From Ruminococcus sp. CAG:382 (lineage in GTDB: Bacteria > Bacillota > Clostridia > Oscillospirales > CAG-382), in contig FR892204.1 of assembly GCA_000433115.1 (NCBI GenBank), positions 46,061 through 76,334 on the forward strand: a stretch of DNA of 30,274 nt. Direction: 5' to 3'. The notes beneath the pieces were generated by a model. That model saw nothing but the letters and a program-made list of their open reading frames with translations. It did not search any database and was not told where the DNA came from. Made by a program: the position numbers and the translations under genes. The stretch's first letter is position 1. Every line of letters starts with the position of its first letter. Positions 1-8,216 of the stretch are shown one piece after another.

Positions 1-573
1 AAGAGTGTTGGCATTTCCGTAAGTCTCAACAGTGTTTGCCACACCGGCTTCCGATGTCATTGACTGTGACTTATATCCGGTAAATGCCGAATGATTAAGC
101 GTAAACTCGGTCACATCATAAAAAGCGTCGAACACACTCGCCGAGCGGTAAACGCCATCAGCTTTATTGATTTTATATGCGCCATTGTTTTTGCGCTCTT
201 TTATAAAAGCTGTCAAATCAACGTTATAATTCGCTCCATTGACAGGAACATATATACTCGCAGGATTGTCATCAGATATATGCTTATCAATATCGTAAAT
301 CGTTCTTTCTACGACAGGCGCGGAAACATCGGTATTGGTATTTGCCGCTTCCCTTCTGCGATCCCATTCGGCAAGAGCAGCGGAAACATCTTCTTCTGTC
401 GGTTCCTTATCGAATCCGACGTAGACAACATTGTTGTTCACGACGCTGTTGGCAGGTTCCGCTTCATCTGAAGCACCCGCAAACAATGCCGTGCAAACAA
501 GTGTCACGATAACAAGGACAGCCAGGGCTGAGGAAAACGCGATCAAAGCCGTTTTGTTACTGTTGTGTTTCAT
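1..573 (-). CDS. Exported or membrane-anchored protein of unknown function, 3' end outside the window
   Basis: The frame opens with ATG at 573 and stays open to the window edge (191 codons), so the C terminus is missing. Residues about 10-33 form a hydrophobic segment (FSSALAVLVIVTLVCTALFA) after a short basic start, which reads as a signal peptide or signal anchor. An acidic, Asn-rich stretch follows, then a mixed soluble region containing EWDRRREAA and YVPVNGANYNVDLTAF. I do not recognise the family. An AAAGGATG ribosome site lies about 11 bases upstream. The gene begins 37 bases after the stop of the exported protein at 611-1132, with no terminator between them, so the two are probably co-transcribed and both act at or outside the membrane. 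Confidence 0.7.
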   Translation of the reverse strand, partial: MKHNSNKTALIAFSSALAVLVIVTLVCTALFAGASDEAEPANSVVNNNVVYVGFDKEPTEEDVSAALAEWDRRREAANTNTDVSAPVVERTIYDIDKHISDDNPASIYVPVNGANYNVDLTAFIKERKNNGAYKINKADGVYRSASVFDAFYDVTEFTLNHSAFTGYKSQSMTSEAGVANTVETYGNANTL

Positions 574-610
574 CTGAATAAATCATCCTTTCAAAAAATA
601 CAGGTTTAAA

Positions 611-1132
611 TCAGTCAATCCAATATGTTATCATGACCGCATCGGCGCCCGTTGTTGCGCCGCTTGAAGATTCGACAGATATACCGAAAAATTCATAATA
701 ATCCTGTATATCTTGGTCACAGACATGATTCCATCCCACTTCTGCAGCATTCTGATTCAATGTCCCCATCTCACCTCTTATAGGATATGAGTTAAAGACA
801 TTAGCACTGTAAACAGCTGAAGTGTTATTAAAAGTGCCTGACCACAAATATGCGTATACCTTTATATGGAGAGTACCGCTGAATCTGATCTGTTGTGAAA
901 AGCTGAAATAACAGGTATTGGATGTCGGTGTCTGGAACGACGACGTTCCGTTGTACTGGTTCTGATTGCTGAGCGTCGACTGAAAGCCTGTCGTCGGAAA
1001 CATTGTGTTTGCACCTGACGAAGCATCGTCAACGATCAGCGAAGTTGCTGCGGCAGACCTCACATGAAACCCGAACGCAACGCAAAAGACAAGCACCGCG
1101 CAAAGGATCGGTCTGATAATTGCTTTGTACAC
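611..1132 (-). CDS. Small secreted protein of unknown function (173 aa, GTG start)
   Basis: A short basic start, a hydrophobic core (ILCAVLVFCVAFGFHV) and a likely cleavage after AAA near residue 29 make a classical signal peptide. The mature part, about 145 residues, is rich in Ser, Thr, Asn, Gly and aromatic residues and holds two cysteines, which suggests a small beta-rich extracellular domain. The family is not recognised. The start is GTG, supported by a perfect AAGGAGG seven bases upstream. The gene has its own strong sigma-A promoter at 1199-1227 and precedes another exported protein, so this looks like a small secretion operon. The C terminus ends in AVMITYWID. Confidence 0.75.
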   Translation of the reverse strand: MYKAIIRPILCAVLVFCVAFGFHVRSAAATSLIVDDASSGANTMFPTTGFQSTLSNQNQYNGTSSFQTPTSNTCYFSFSQQIRFSGTLHIKVYAYLWSGTFNNTSAVYSANVFNSYPIRGEMGTLNQNAAEVGWNHVCDQDIQDYYEFFGISVESSSGATTGADAVMITYWID

Positions 1133-1139
1133 TTTAGTA

Positions 1140-1146
1140 CCTCCTT
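1140..1146 (-). promoter_or_regulatory. Ribosome binding site for the 173-aa exported protein
   Basis: AAGGAGG on the minus strand, seven bases before the GTG at 1132. This near-perfect site fixes the non-ATG start; no in-frame ATG nearby has a comparable site. Confidence 0.8.
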
Positions 1147-1198
1147 GAAAAATATAGTAAAGTCGGCGAAGCAGAAACTTCTCCGAGCCTCCACTTGT

Positions 1199-1227
1199 AT
1201 TGTATCACATAATTTTGTCGATGTCAA
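1199..1227 (-). promoter_or_regulatory. Sigma-A promoter for the exported-protein pair
   Basis: On the minus strand TTGACA (1227-1222), a 17-base spacer and TACAAT (1204-1199). The predicted transcript start near 1192 leaves a leader of about 60 bases before the GTG at 1132. Confidence 0.8.
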
Positions 1228-1330
1228 CACTAAAAATCATCATTTTTACTCTTTTTTATCACCTACTGCTTTGATATGAAATGCATTATCTCAATTGGCA
1301 GTATTTGATTTGTATGCATAATTATCGGAT

Positions 1331-1365
1331 AAAAATACCGGAACGGTGCATAAACACCGTTCCGG
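1331..1365 (-). terminator. Intrinsic terminator of the kinase-lipoprotein operon
   Basis: A perfect 11-bp stem (CCGGAACGGTG at 1338-1348 against CACCGTTCCGG at 1355-1365) with a six-base loop. On the minus strand it is followed by TATTTTTAT. It lies 18 bases past the stop of the lipoprotein gene. Confidence 0.9.
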
Positions 1366-1382
1366 CACGAATAATGCTGAAT

Positions 1383-3992
1383 TTATTCGGTTACTGTTAC
1401 GTTGACCGTGACGATCCTGCGGTTTCCGGCGGGGTCGCTCACTTCTATAATAGCCTTGTCGCTTCCGCGATATCCCTTCATGGCGCTGTATGCGATCGTA
1501 CCCGACATATCGACACGTATGGAGCCGAATTGCGGGGTCAGAAGATAGCGGTAGGTCAGTCCGGTGAGATCGCAGTCGGAAGAAGTCTTGTATCTTCCGC
1601 CCTTCACGGTGAGCTCAACCGATTCGGGCAAACCGCTCATATCAACGACCTCGCCCTGATTATATGAGCTGTCGAGCATATTGTGGATATACTTATATGT
1701 ATCCTCGTACACCTGCTTTGAGAAATCCTCGGTATGATTAAGCGCAGAACCTATCGCGCCGCCGACTGCTCCTTCATAATAGAACTGTACGGAATTCATA
1801 TATCCCGTAAGCGCACCGGCTCTGAGATACTGACGATAAATCGCGCAAGCCTCGGCACTGCTCGTCTGCTCAAGCTCAAGCTCAACGCACATGCCGTACA
1901 GCTTTGCAATCTCCGCGCAGGTGTTCAGGCGTGTCGATTCCACGGAATAGAACATAAAGTTCGGCTGAAGGCAGGCGATATCAAATCCGGCTTCCTTCCA
2001 GCGCCAGCTGCCGTATGCGGCGTAATACGGGCACCATATTCCCATATATCCCTTGGAATGGAGATAGTCATTGAAGCGTTTCAGCCCTTCAACGGCGATA
2101 TCGTCATTAGAGGTGAAAAGTGTTTCATCGTTATAGTAGAAACCGAGCAGCTTTACGTTCTTGTATCCTGCAGCCCTGTCCTTTTCAATGGCGTAATCAG
2201 CCTGTTGCTTCAGCGATTCATAGACCTCATCGGCGCTTTTTGCTTTTGCACCGAGGCAGTTAAGATTGAGCCAATACGTAGCCTTTTTGTCGATGCCGAG
2301 TTCGGCGTTGACAGCGGCAACCGCTTTATCAAGCGCATCAAGATTAATTCCCTCGAAATATGTTTCATCGGCAAATTGCTTGAAATCGTTAAAAAGATTA
2401 CCTGTCGACGCAAAGCTTTTCATCGGAGCGAAGCAATATGAATCAAACATGACGTCAACGTATTTTCCGTTTTCGTCCTTTTTGCCGTAATAAATCTTTG
2501 CCTGATTCTCGTCAAGCGGTCTGTATGCAGAAGAGCTGTCGATAACAGTGCCGATCCCCGCAAACAGCATAGCCTTGACGCCGAAGTCCTCCGGATCGGG
2601 GTATCTGCCCATTACAATCGTTTTGTCATACTCGGCGACGGCAGCGGAGGAGGCATCTTTTTTGCCCCAGATCTCGATCTCGCTGACATATACCATCACG
2701 CTGACATCGTTGCTCGGAACGGTCGGGAAGGTGAAGCGTACATAACGCGCCTTATATTCATTCTTGAACGCCGCTTCGAGTTTGTAGCATTCGGTAACTG
2801 AACGGTCGCCGTAATACTTGGTGTAATCACCGTAAACGGTGACCCAGTTTTCGCCGTCACTGCTGACGCTGACATTGACGACCGGCGGAACCGCAACACC
2901 TGCGGCTGACTGGTCAAGTATCTCTGCGGTCAGTTTGTCAACAGCCATGACGTTCCCGAGGTCAATCACGACATGTCTGCCGTGACCGCGCACAAATTTG
3001 AACCATGCACTGTCGCCGTACGTCGCATAAGAAGCATATTTCCCGTCGGTAAGCTTATACGCCTCTTCAATCGGTGTGTTGTCTGCCTCGACACTCTCAT
3101 TCATCGGATCGAAATGCTGAATCTGTATGTCCACGCCGTCAAGGCGCGCGAGGTTCTGATATGTTCCGTAGTCGCTGTCCGAGGGTGAAACGGGCACGGA
3201 AACATCCTTTTTCAGATTGTATTTATAAAAATCGAAGTTGCCTTCGTCCCTGCTTGCAATTTCGCCGACGGAAATGTCGACATCGCCGTCCTCGCAGTAT
3301 TCATATCCGAATATCTCATCGAGGAAAATGAAGCCGCCGTCAGAACGGTTGCATATCACCCTTACATATCTCGCCGAGGTCGCTTTCGGAAGCGCAAAGC
3401 GATATATATACTTTGTGCTTTCATTGGTGTCAGCGGGAGTTGTGATGCTTGAAATGACAGTGTAGTTTTCACCGTCGTCAGAAACAGCCAGCTTTACCGA
3501 TCCGGGCAGCGAAATTCCGTAGCTTTTTTGTCTCAGTGTTTCGACCTCAACAACAGCGAGCGCATGGTCATTATCTCCGAGGTCAAAATCGATGTTCACA
3601 GAATTGCCTTTCGTGAATGCCACCCAGTTATAGCCGTCAAAAATATCGCGCACGATGCCGTCGGTGAGTTTTGTTTTGTCCGGGTCGTCATAAGACGATT
3701 CGGGTGCAACGTTATACGAATATGTCATTCCCCTGAAAATGTTCTTCGCCTTCATCGATGCATCGATATCGGCAGTCAGATACGATTTTATAAGAGCGAC
3801 ATCCTCGCTTTCAACAAATTCTGCCACTGATTCCTCTCCGGAGGATTCATCCGCCGAACCGCTTTCGCTGTCCGAAAGAACAATGCTGTTGTCAGCCGGT
3901 GCAGAGGACGTATCATCGGAATTATCCTTACACGCCGCAAGCGAAGCCGCAAGCATCGCCGCAAGAAGGATCGCGGTTATTATTTTTTTCAT
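1383..3992 (-). CDS. Large surface lipoprotein with discoidin-like domains and a DUF4855-type (TIM-barrel-like) domain
   Basis: The signal peptide ends in a lipobox LAAC with Cys21, so the protein should be lipid-anchored on the outer face of the membrane. A Ser/Asp/Glu-rich linker (about 25-60) is followed by two F5/8-type (discoidin/CBM32-like) modules at roughly 65-235 and 245-445; both carry SDDGENY/W and ARYVR strand motifs, and the second ends in SEIEIWG. Residues about 455-790 look like a DUF4855 barrel, with LLGFYYNDE and CVELELEQ as candidate catalytic carboxylates. The last 80 residues are Ig-like. The likely role is binding and perhaps cleaving an extracellular glycan; this is inferred. 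I chose ATG 3992 because AAGGA sits eight bases upstream; an in-frame ATG at 4001 directly abuts that site. It is the second gene of an operon with the kinase-like gene. Confidence 0.8.
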   Translation of the reverse strand: MKKIITAILLAAMLAASLAACKDNSDDTSSAPADNSIVLSDSESGSADESSGEESVAEFVESEDVALIKSYLTADIDASMKAKNIFRGMTYSYNVAPESSYDDPDKTKLTDGIVRDIFDGYNWVAFTKGNSVNIDFDLGDNDHALAVVEVETLRQKSYGISLPGSVKLAVSDDGENYTVISSITTPADTNESTKYIYRFALPKATSARYVRVICNRSDGGFIFLDEIFGYEYCEDGDVDISVGEIASRDEGNFDFYKYNLKKDVSVPVSPSDSDYGTYQNLARLDGVDIQIQHFDPMNESVEADNTPIEEAYKLTDGKYASYATYGDSAWFKFVRGHGRHVVIDLGNVMAVDKLTAEILDQSAAGVAVPPVVNVSVSSDGENWVTVYGDYTKYYGDRSVTECYKLEAAFKNEYKARYVRFTFPTVPSNDVSVMVYVSEIEIWGKKDASSAAVAEYDKTIVMGRYPDPEDFGVKAMLFAGIGTVIDSSSAYRPLDENQAKIYYGKKDENGKYVDVMFDSYCFAPMKSFASTGNLFNDFKQFADETYFEGINLDALDKAVAAVNAELGIDKKATYWLNLNCLGAKAKSADEVYESLKQQADYAIEKDRAAGYKNVKLLGFYYNDETLFTSNDDIAVEGLKRFNDYLHSKGYMGIWCPYYAAYGSWRWKEAGFDIACLQPNFMFYSVESTRLNTCAEIAKLYGMCVELELEQTSSAEACAIYRQYLRAGALTGYMNSVQFYYEGAVGGAIGSALNHTEDFSKQVYEDTYKYIHNMLDSSYNQGEVVDMSGLPESVELTVKGGRYKTSSDCDLTGLTYRYLLTPQFGSIRVDMSGTIAYSAMKGYRGSDKAIIEVSDPAGNRRIVTVNVTVTE

Positions 3993-4000
3993 GCTTTTCA

Positions 4001-4005
4001 TCCTT
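4001..4005 (-). promoter_or_regulatory. Ribosome binding site that decides the lipoprotein start
   Basis: AAGGA on the minus strand, eight bases before ATG 3992. It overlaps the alternative ATG at 4001-3999, which therefore has no usable spacing. Confidence 0.6.
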
Positions 4006-4021
4006 ATACATAAGATATGTA

Positions 4022-4636
4022 CTACATCAGTTTTGCCGCAGCAGCGATTATCTCAGCCGCTTTGTCAATCCCGAAGCGTGCTGTTTCGACACAGAGATCA
4101 TAGTTTTCCGGTACGCCCCAGCTCTTTCCCGTATAGAAATTATAATATGCGGCGCGCTTTTTATCGGTCTTTTTGATAAGCGCTTTGGCTGACGCTTCAT
4201 TAAGCGAATGCTGCTTTGCTATACGGCTGACCCGTTCCTCCATCGGCGCATACACAAATACGCGAAGCAACGGGTCATATTCCGAAAGGATATCATCCGC
4301 ACAAAGGCCGATAATAACACAGCCGCCTTCCTTGGAAATGTTACGTATGACCTCCGACTGAATTGTGAACAGCCGATCGCTCATGACCATTTCGTTTCCC
4401 GTCATCGTTGCAATCTGTCCGTTATAGCTTGACATTGCGAGCGAATAGAGGAAGCTGTTTGTTGCTCTTTCGTCAACGCTTTCAAGCACATCGCGGCTTA
4501 TACCGCTCTTTTCGGCTGCCTTGACGATAAGCTCTTTGTCATAGCAAGGCAAGCCGAGAATTGACGCGACCTTTCTCGCTATCTCCCCACCGCCGCTGCC
4601 GAACTGTCTGCCGACTGTAATAATGCATTTACTCAT
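4022..4636 (-). CDS. Cytidylate kinase-like family protein (Cytidylate_kin2 type)
   Basis: At 204 residues this matches the cytidylate-kinase-like family (PF13189 type) rather than classical Cmk. The N terminus IITVGRQFGSGGGEIA (about residues 5-20) is the family's glycine-rich P-loop variant. LGLPCYDKELI follows, which is typical. R residues in the LID-like part (ERVSRIA, KKTDKKRAAYY) fit a nucleotide kinase fold. A soluble cytoplasmic enzyme is expected, but the true substrate of this family is not established. AAAGGAG lies nine bases before the ATG and a sigma-A promoter is present at 4683-4711. The stop is followed within 30 bases by the DUF4855 lipoprotein start, so the two are probably one transcript; why they are paired is unclear. 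Confidence 0.85.
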   Translation of the reverse strand: MSKCIITVGRQFGSGGGEIARKVASILGLPCYDKELIVKAAEKSGISRDVLESVDERATNSFLYSLAMSSYNGQIATMTGNEMVMSDRLFTIQSEVIRNISKEGGCVIIGLCADDILSEYDPLLRVFVYAPMEERVSRIAKQHSLNEASAKALIKKTDKKRAAYYNFYTGKSWGVPENYDLCVETARFGIDKAAEIIAAAAKLM

Positions 4637-4682
4637 GTTGCTGTGCTCCTTTCAAAATGTTGTGCTGTTTTTTATGATATCA

Positions 4683-4711
4683 ATTTTACCATATTTTATG
4701 TCTCATGTCAA
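4683..4711 (-). promoter_or_regulatory. Sigma-A promoter for the kinase-lipoprotein operon
   Basis: Minus strand TTGACA (4711-4706), 17-base spacer, TAAAAT (4688-4683). The leader to ATG 4636 is about 40 bases. It is divergent from the ABC transporter promoter. Confidence 0.8.
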
Positions 4712-4759
4712 GAATTTTATAGCGTTTTTCTGAAAAAGCAACGACTTTTGAAACATAGC

Positions 4760-4788
4760 TTGACACAATGGAAAACCGGTGTTATACT
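4760..4788 (+). promoter_or_regulatory. Sigma-A promoter for the ABC transporter operon
   Basis: TTGACA at 4760-4765, 17-base spacer, TATACT at 4783-4788. The predicted start near 4795 leaves about 28 bases to ATG 4823. This also rules out longer upstream starts for the ATPase. Confidence 0.85.
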
Positions 4789-4822
4789 ATCGCCGATGTC
4801 ATACAAAGGAAGGTGCACACCG

Positions 4823-5548
4823 ATGCTCACCATATCAAATCTTAAAAAAAGCTATGACGGTAAAACCAATATAATCGACGACCTGAACCTCGTCATCGAG
4901 ACCGGCGATATATACGGATTTATCGGTCATAACGGCGCCGGAAAAACAACAACAATAAAAGCAATCACGGGCATTCACCCCTTCGAAGGCGGCAGTGTCG
5001 TTTTTGACGGAATTTCGCTTTCTGAACAGCCACTCAGATACAAAAGCATGCTCGCCTATATTCCCGACAGTCCCGACCTTTATGAATCCATGACGGGAAT
5101 CAGATTCATCAACTTCATCGCCGATATGTTTGACGTTTCCGCAACGAAACGCGACGCGAACATAAAGAAATATGCAGATGCGTTTGAGCTTACAGGCGCG
5201 CTCGGTTCCCCCATCTCAACATATTCCCACGGCATGAAGCAGAAGCTCGCAATAATTTCCGCCCTTGTACATGAACCGAAGCTCGTTGTCATGGACGAAC
5301 CGTTTGTCGGTCTTGACCCGCGCGCTTCTCACCTGCTCAAGGGATTCATGCACGAAATATGCGAAAACGGCGGTTCCATATTCTTTTCCACACACGTTCT
5401 TGAGGTCGCCGAAAAGCTCTGCAACAAAATCGCAATCATCAAGAACGGAAAAATCATCCGCAGCGGTCCGACAGACGAAGTACGCGGCGACAGCTCGCTC
5501 GAAGATCTCTTCCTTGAGCTGACCGAACAGGAGGATGAGCAGGCTTGA
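4823..5548 (+). CDS. ABC transporter ATP-binding protein
   Basis: A 241-residue nucleotide-binding subunit of a two-gene ABC transporter, acting on the inner face of the membrane. Walker A is GHNGAGKTT, the signature is YSHGMKQKL (SHGM in place of LSGG, common in export-type or natA-like ATPases), Walker B is LVVMDEPFVGLD and the switch histidine is in STHVLE. I start at ATG 4823, eight bases or so after GGAAGG (4808-4813). The frame is open further upstream, but those codons lie in or before the promoter. The stop TGA overlaps the TTG start of the permease, so the two subunits are translationally coupled and should form one complex. The substrate cannot be read from sequence. Confidence 0.93.
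   Translation: MLTISNLKKSYDGKTNIIDDLNLVIETGDIYGFIGHNGAGKTTTIKAITGIHPFEGGSVVFDGISLSEQPLRYKSMLAYIPDSPDLYESMTGIRFINFIADMFDVSATKRDANIKKYADAFELTGALGSPISTYSHGMKQKLAIISALVHEPKLVVMDEPFVGLDPRASHLLKGFMHEICENGGSIFFSTHVLEVAEKLCNKIAIIKNGKIIRSGPTDEVRGDSSLEDLFLELTEQEDEQA
5529..5534 (+). promoter_or_regulatory. Ribosome binding site for the TTG-started permease
   Basis: AGGAGG inside the last codons of the ATPase gene, ten bases before TTG 5545. It supports the unusual start and coupled translation; the next in-frame ATG (5578) has no site in front of it. Confidence 0.7.
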
Positions 5549-7152
5549 AAAAGTTTCTTTCACTGACCCGTGCTTCAATGTCCGCAATGTTTGCCCAGTC
5601 GCAAAGCGGCGGCAAAAGCAAAAAGGCTTCATATAAATTCAGAACGCTGATCCTGTATGCGTTTCTTGTCATATATTTCGGAGCGATGTCGGGATTTTTT
5701 TCCTACGTAATGTATCAGTCGCTCTCTGCAATCGGTATGCAGAAGCTGATACCGATGCTCGTTGTGTTCGCGGCAACACTGCTGACGTTGATCTCATCTG
5801 TTTTCACAAGCGGCGGCTATCTTTACCGCGCAAAAGATCTTCAGCTCCTGCTGGCGCTTCCGGTATCTAAGCTGACGATACTATGTTCAAAATTCTTCGG
5901 GCTGTATCTCTCCAATCTCACTGTTGCCGCACTGCTCTGCCTGCCCTCGGGAATTGTTTATCTCGTGCTTGACGGCGGCAGCGTCACCGGATACATTTCA
6001 CTCGCAATCGTCACGCTTTCGCTTCCTCTTCTCCCGATCGTCATCGGCTGCATCATTTCGTATTTCATCGGACTTGCGACACGCGGTATGAAACACAAAA
6101 ATGTCGTGACAACCGTCATATCAGTGGTGTTTTTCATCGGTATAATGCTGCTTTCTCAAAACAGCGAGAGCATTTTCGAATACATCGAAAACAACGGTGC
6201 GACAATCAGCGAATCCCTTTCCAAATGGTATCTTCCCGCCGGACTCGCCGCAAACGCAATTTCGGGCGTGCCCATCGATCTGCTTTGGTTTGTATTGATC
6301 AATATCATCCCCTGTGCAATCGTACTGCCGCTCATAAGCATCCGCTATTTTTCGCTCGTTGAAGCATACAATCAGACGTTCAAGAAAAATGATTATGTGT
6401 ATCGCTCACAGGACGAGCGCAAAAGCACAAAATTTGTTTCCTGCTTTTCAAAGGAAATCAGACGTCTGTTTTCCTCTGCAAACTACTTCCTGAACTCATG
6501 CGCCGGAGCGCTCATGCTGATTGTTTTCATCGTCATGTTTGCCAGCCAAGAGCTCGGGAACGAGATTGCCGCAATGGGTGACAACGGCGTTTTCCCCGGC
6601 AGTCTTATCATTTCCCTCACGTCGGTACTGGCATCCACACTCAGCTCAACGACATCAGCATCAATATCGATGGAGGGCAGATCGCTCTGGATATATAAAA
6701 CCGTCCCAATCGATACTATGACGGTTTTCAATGCAAAGCTCAGCGTCAACATTGTCATATTTGTTCCGGTCGTTCTCATCTATACAATAGTTATGTCGGT
6801 GATGTTCGGTCTGCCCGCCCTTTACTGCGTTGCAATTTCCCTGCTTGCGGTATCATCGGTACTGTTCGTCACTGTGATGGGACTCATAAACAACCTATTC
6901 AAACCCAAGCTCAATTGGGTAAATGAAGCCCAAGCGGTCAAGCAAAGCGCAAGCGTTATGATCACAATGCTTGAAAGCCTCGGAGTGACCCTCATCTCAG
7001 CGCTGGTACTTGTGGCTCTTCCCATTCTCGTTCCCGCAATACCATTCCCCGCGTGTGCCGGAATTGCGGCGATTCTGTTCCTTATAACAACCGCACTTCT
7101 CTACAAAGTTCTGAAGGGCTGGGGAGTCCGCAAATTCGCTTCAATCAACTGA
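5545..7152 (+). CDS. ABC transporter permease (putative ABC exporter type)
   Basis: 535 residues with roughly twelve hydrophobic segments, for example ILYAFLVIYFGAMSGFFSYV near 30-50 and a dense C-terminal block after about residue 390. This resembles the fused-type permeases of putative ABC exporters. The start is TTG, overlapping the ATPase stop as TTGA, with AGGAGG ten bases upstream. The protein should sit in the cytoplasmic membrane and pair with the ATPase encoded just before it. The substrate is unknown; export of a peptide, lipid or drug is possible. A 15-bp hairpin terminator starts at its stop codon. No gene of known transport substrate lies next to it. Confidence 0.88.
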   Translation: MKKFLSLTRASMSAMFAQSQSGGKSKKASYKFRTLILYAFLVIYFGAMSGFFSYVMYQSLSAIGMQKLIPMLVVFAATLLTLISSVFTSGGYLYRAKDLQLLLALPVSKLTILCSKFFGLYLSNLTVAALLCLPSGIVYLVLDGGSVTGYISLAIVTLSLPLLPIVIGCIISYFIGLATRGMKHKNVVTTVISVVFFIGIMLLSQNSESIFEYIENNGATISESLSKWYLPAGLAANAISGVPIDLLWFVLINIIPCAIVLPLISIRYFSLVEAYNQTFKKNDYVYRSQDERKSTKFVSCFSKEIRRLFSSANYFLNSCAGALMLIVFIVMFASQELGNEIAAMGDNGVFPGSLIISLTSVLASTLSSTTSASISMEGRSLWIYKTVPIDTMTVFNAKLSVNIVIFVPVVLIYTIVMSVMFGLPALYCVAISLLAVSSVLFVTVMGLINNLFKPKLNWVNEAQAVKQSASVMITMLESLGVTLISALVLVALPILVPAIPFPACAGIAAILFLITTALLYKVLKGWGVRKFASIN

Positions 7153-7200
7153 AGAATGCCGCATCGCTTCAAACGATGCGGCATTCTTATTCTTTCATTT
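7152..7200. terminator. Terminator between the convergent permease and VanW-like genes
   Basis: A perfect 15-bp stem (7152-7166 AAGAATGCCGCATCG with 7174-7188) and a seven-base loop. The plus strand continues ATTCTTTCATTTTTT. The hairpin also lies just past the stop of the minus-strand gene, so it may serve both; the U-tract is better on the plus side. Confidence 0.85.
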
Positions 7201-8211
7201 TTTGTATCTTGAAGTGTTGGTATAATCGGCTTTGCCGTTGACGGTGCGTGTCATAACATAATCGCCGTCGGAATTCACTTTGACATTGATCACGATCTTC
7301 GGCAGCTTTATCGCTTTGTACTCACAATAAAACGAAAATATAAGCTTCCCGTTTTCGGCAGTTGCAACGATTTTGATCGGTTTATCATACGGATTCACAA
7401 AACGCAGGTCAAGGTAGCCGTAATTGACCGTCGCGTCTCTTCCGGGCTGTGCATACGACACGCGCATTGAGTGAGGATGTCTTTCGGTGATCTTCATACC
7501 GGCAATCAGCGCAGTGTTATAAAGCGTCGATGACACCTGGCATATGCCGCCGCCGATTCCGCGTGCAAGCTCTCCGGCGTAAAATATCGTGCTTTCGCAA
7601 TATCCTTTGGGAACGGTGCATTCACCGACAACATCAAAGAAGGAGAATTCCTCTCCGGGCATGACGATCATCCCCGAAATTGAGCGCGCGGCAATTTCAA
7701 TATTTGTCGCTCTGCCCTTATCGGTATATGTAAACACCGTTGAAAACTGCGACAGAAGGTGCGTGTACGCGGTATTTCGCGCAGCGTCGAGCTCATCAAG
7801 CGTTTTTTTCACGGTCTCAAGTTCGTGTTCAAGCTCTTCAAGGCGCTCGTTGTCAGTTTTCGCGCTTTCAAGCTCTTTTTCAAGACGTTCGATCTCGTCA
7901 CGATACGACGCGATAAGAGCGTTTGTGTCGGAAACGTCGCCGCCAATCGCAGCGTTTTCCTCCTTCAGCTTTCGTATTTCCTCGGAAAGCCGCGCGATTT
8001 CGTCGTCTTTTTCGTAAAAAGACAAATTGCTCCGCGACAATTCATCGCGGAGCAATTCGACAGTCGATTCAGTAATCAAGAGCCGCTGATTCAATGTTCT
8101 GTTTTCTTCAGCGGGGTCAAGCACGAAAAACTTCACGATGACAACGAGAACCATTATGCCTGTTATAATACTCATTACAACAAGGACTTTTCTCATGTCA
8201 GTGGTTTTCAT
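7195..8211 (-). CDS. VanW-family protein with N-terminal membrane anchor and coiled coil
   Basis: 338 residues. A single TM segment at about 8-31 (VLVVMSIITGIMVLVVIVKFF) places the rest outside the cell. Residues about 35-145 are a charged coiled coil (many L/E/K heptads). The VanW domain (PF04294 type) follows at about 165-295, with MPGEEFSFFDVVGE, GGGICQVSSTLYN, ERHPHSMRV and GRDATVNYGYLDLRF, all hallmark stretches. The function of VanW is not established; an envelope role is usual. It starts five bases after the AbrB-like stop with no good ribosome site of its own, so coupling is likely. Two abutting perfect palindromes (8005-8023, 8025-8057) lie inside the coiled-coil coding part. Confidence 0.9.
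   Translation of the reverse strand: MKTTDMRKVLVVMSIITGIMVLVVIVKFFVLDPAEENRTLNQRLLITESTVELLRDELSRSNLSFYEKDDEIARLSEEIRKLKEENAAIGGDVSDTNALIASYRDEIERLEKELESAKTDNERLEELEHELETVKKTLDELDAARNTAYTHLLSQFSTVFTYTDKGRATNIEIAARSISGMIVMPGEEFSFFDVVGECTVPKGYCESTIFYAGELARGIGGGICQVSSTLYNTALIAGMKITERHPHSMRVSYAQPGRDATVNYGYLDLRFVNPYDKPIKIVATAENGKLIFSFYCEYKAIKLPKIVINVKVNSDGDYVMTRTVNGKADYTNTSRYKK
8005..8057. repeat. Two abutting perfect inverted repeats inside the VanW-like gene
   Basis: Repeat A: 8-bp arms 8005-8012 (GTCTTTTT) and 8016-8023 (AAAAAGAC) with a 3-base loop. Repeat B: 13-bp arms 8025-8037 (AATTGCTCCGCGA) and 8045-8057 with a 7-base loop. On the vanW mRNA, B comes first and is followed by TTGTCTTTTT, so it resembles an intrinsic terminator whose U-tract is part of A. 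The region codes for residues about 52-69. Confidence 0.85.
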
Positions 8212-8216
8212 GACAA

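Noticed and set aside
1734..2441. 235-codon plus-strand frame opposite the DUF4855 lipoprotein gene
   Set aside because: Antisense shadow of a well-supported lipoprotein; no ribosome site.
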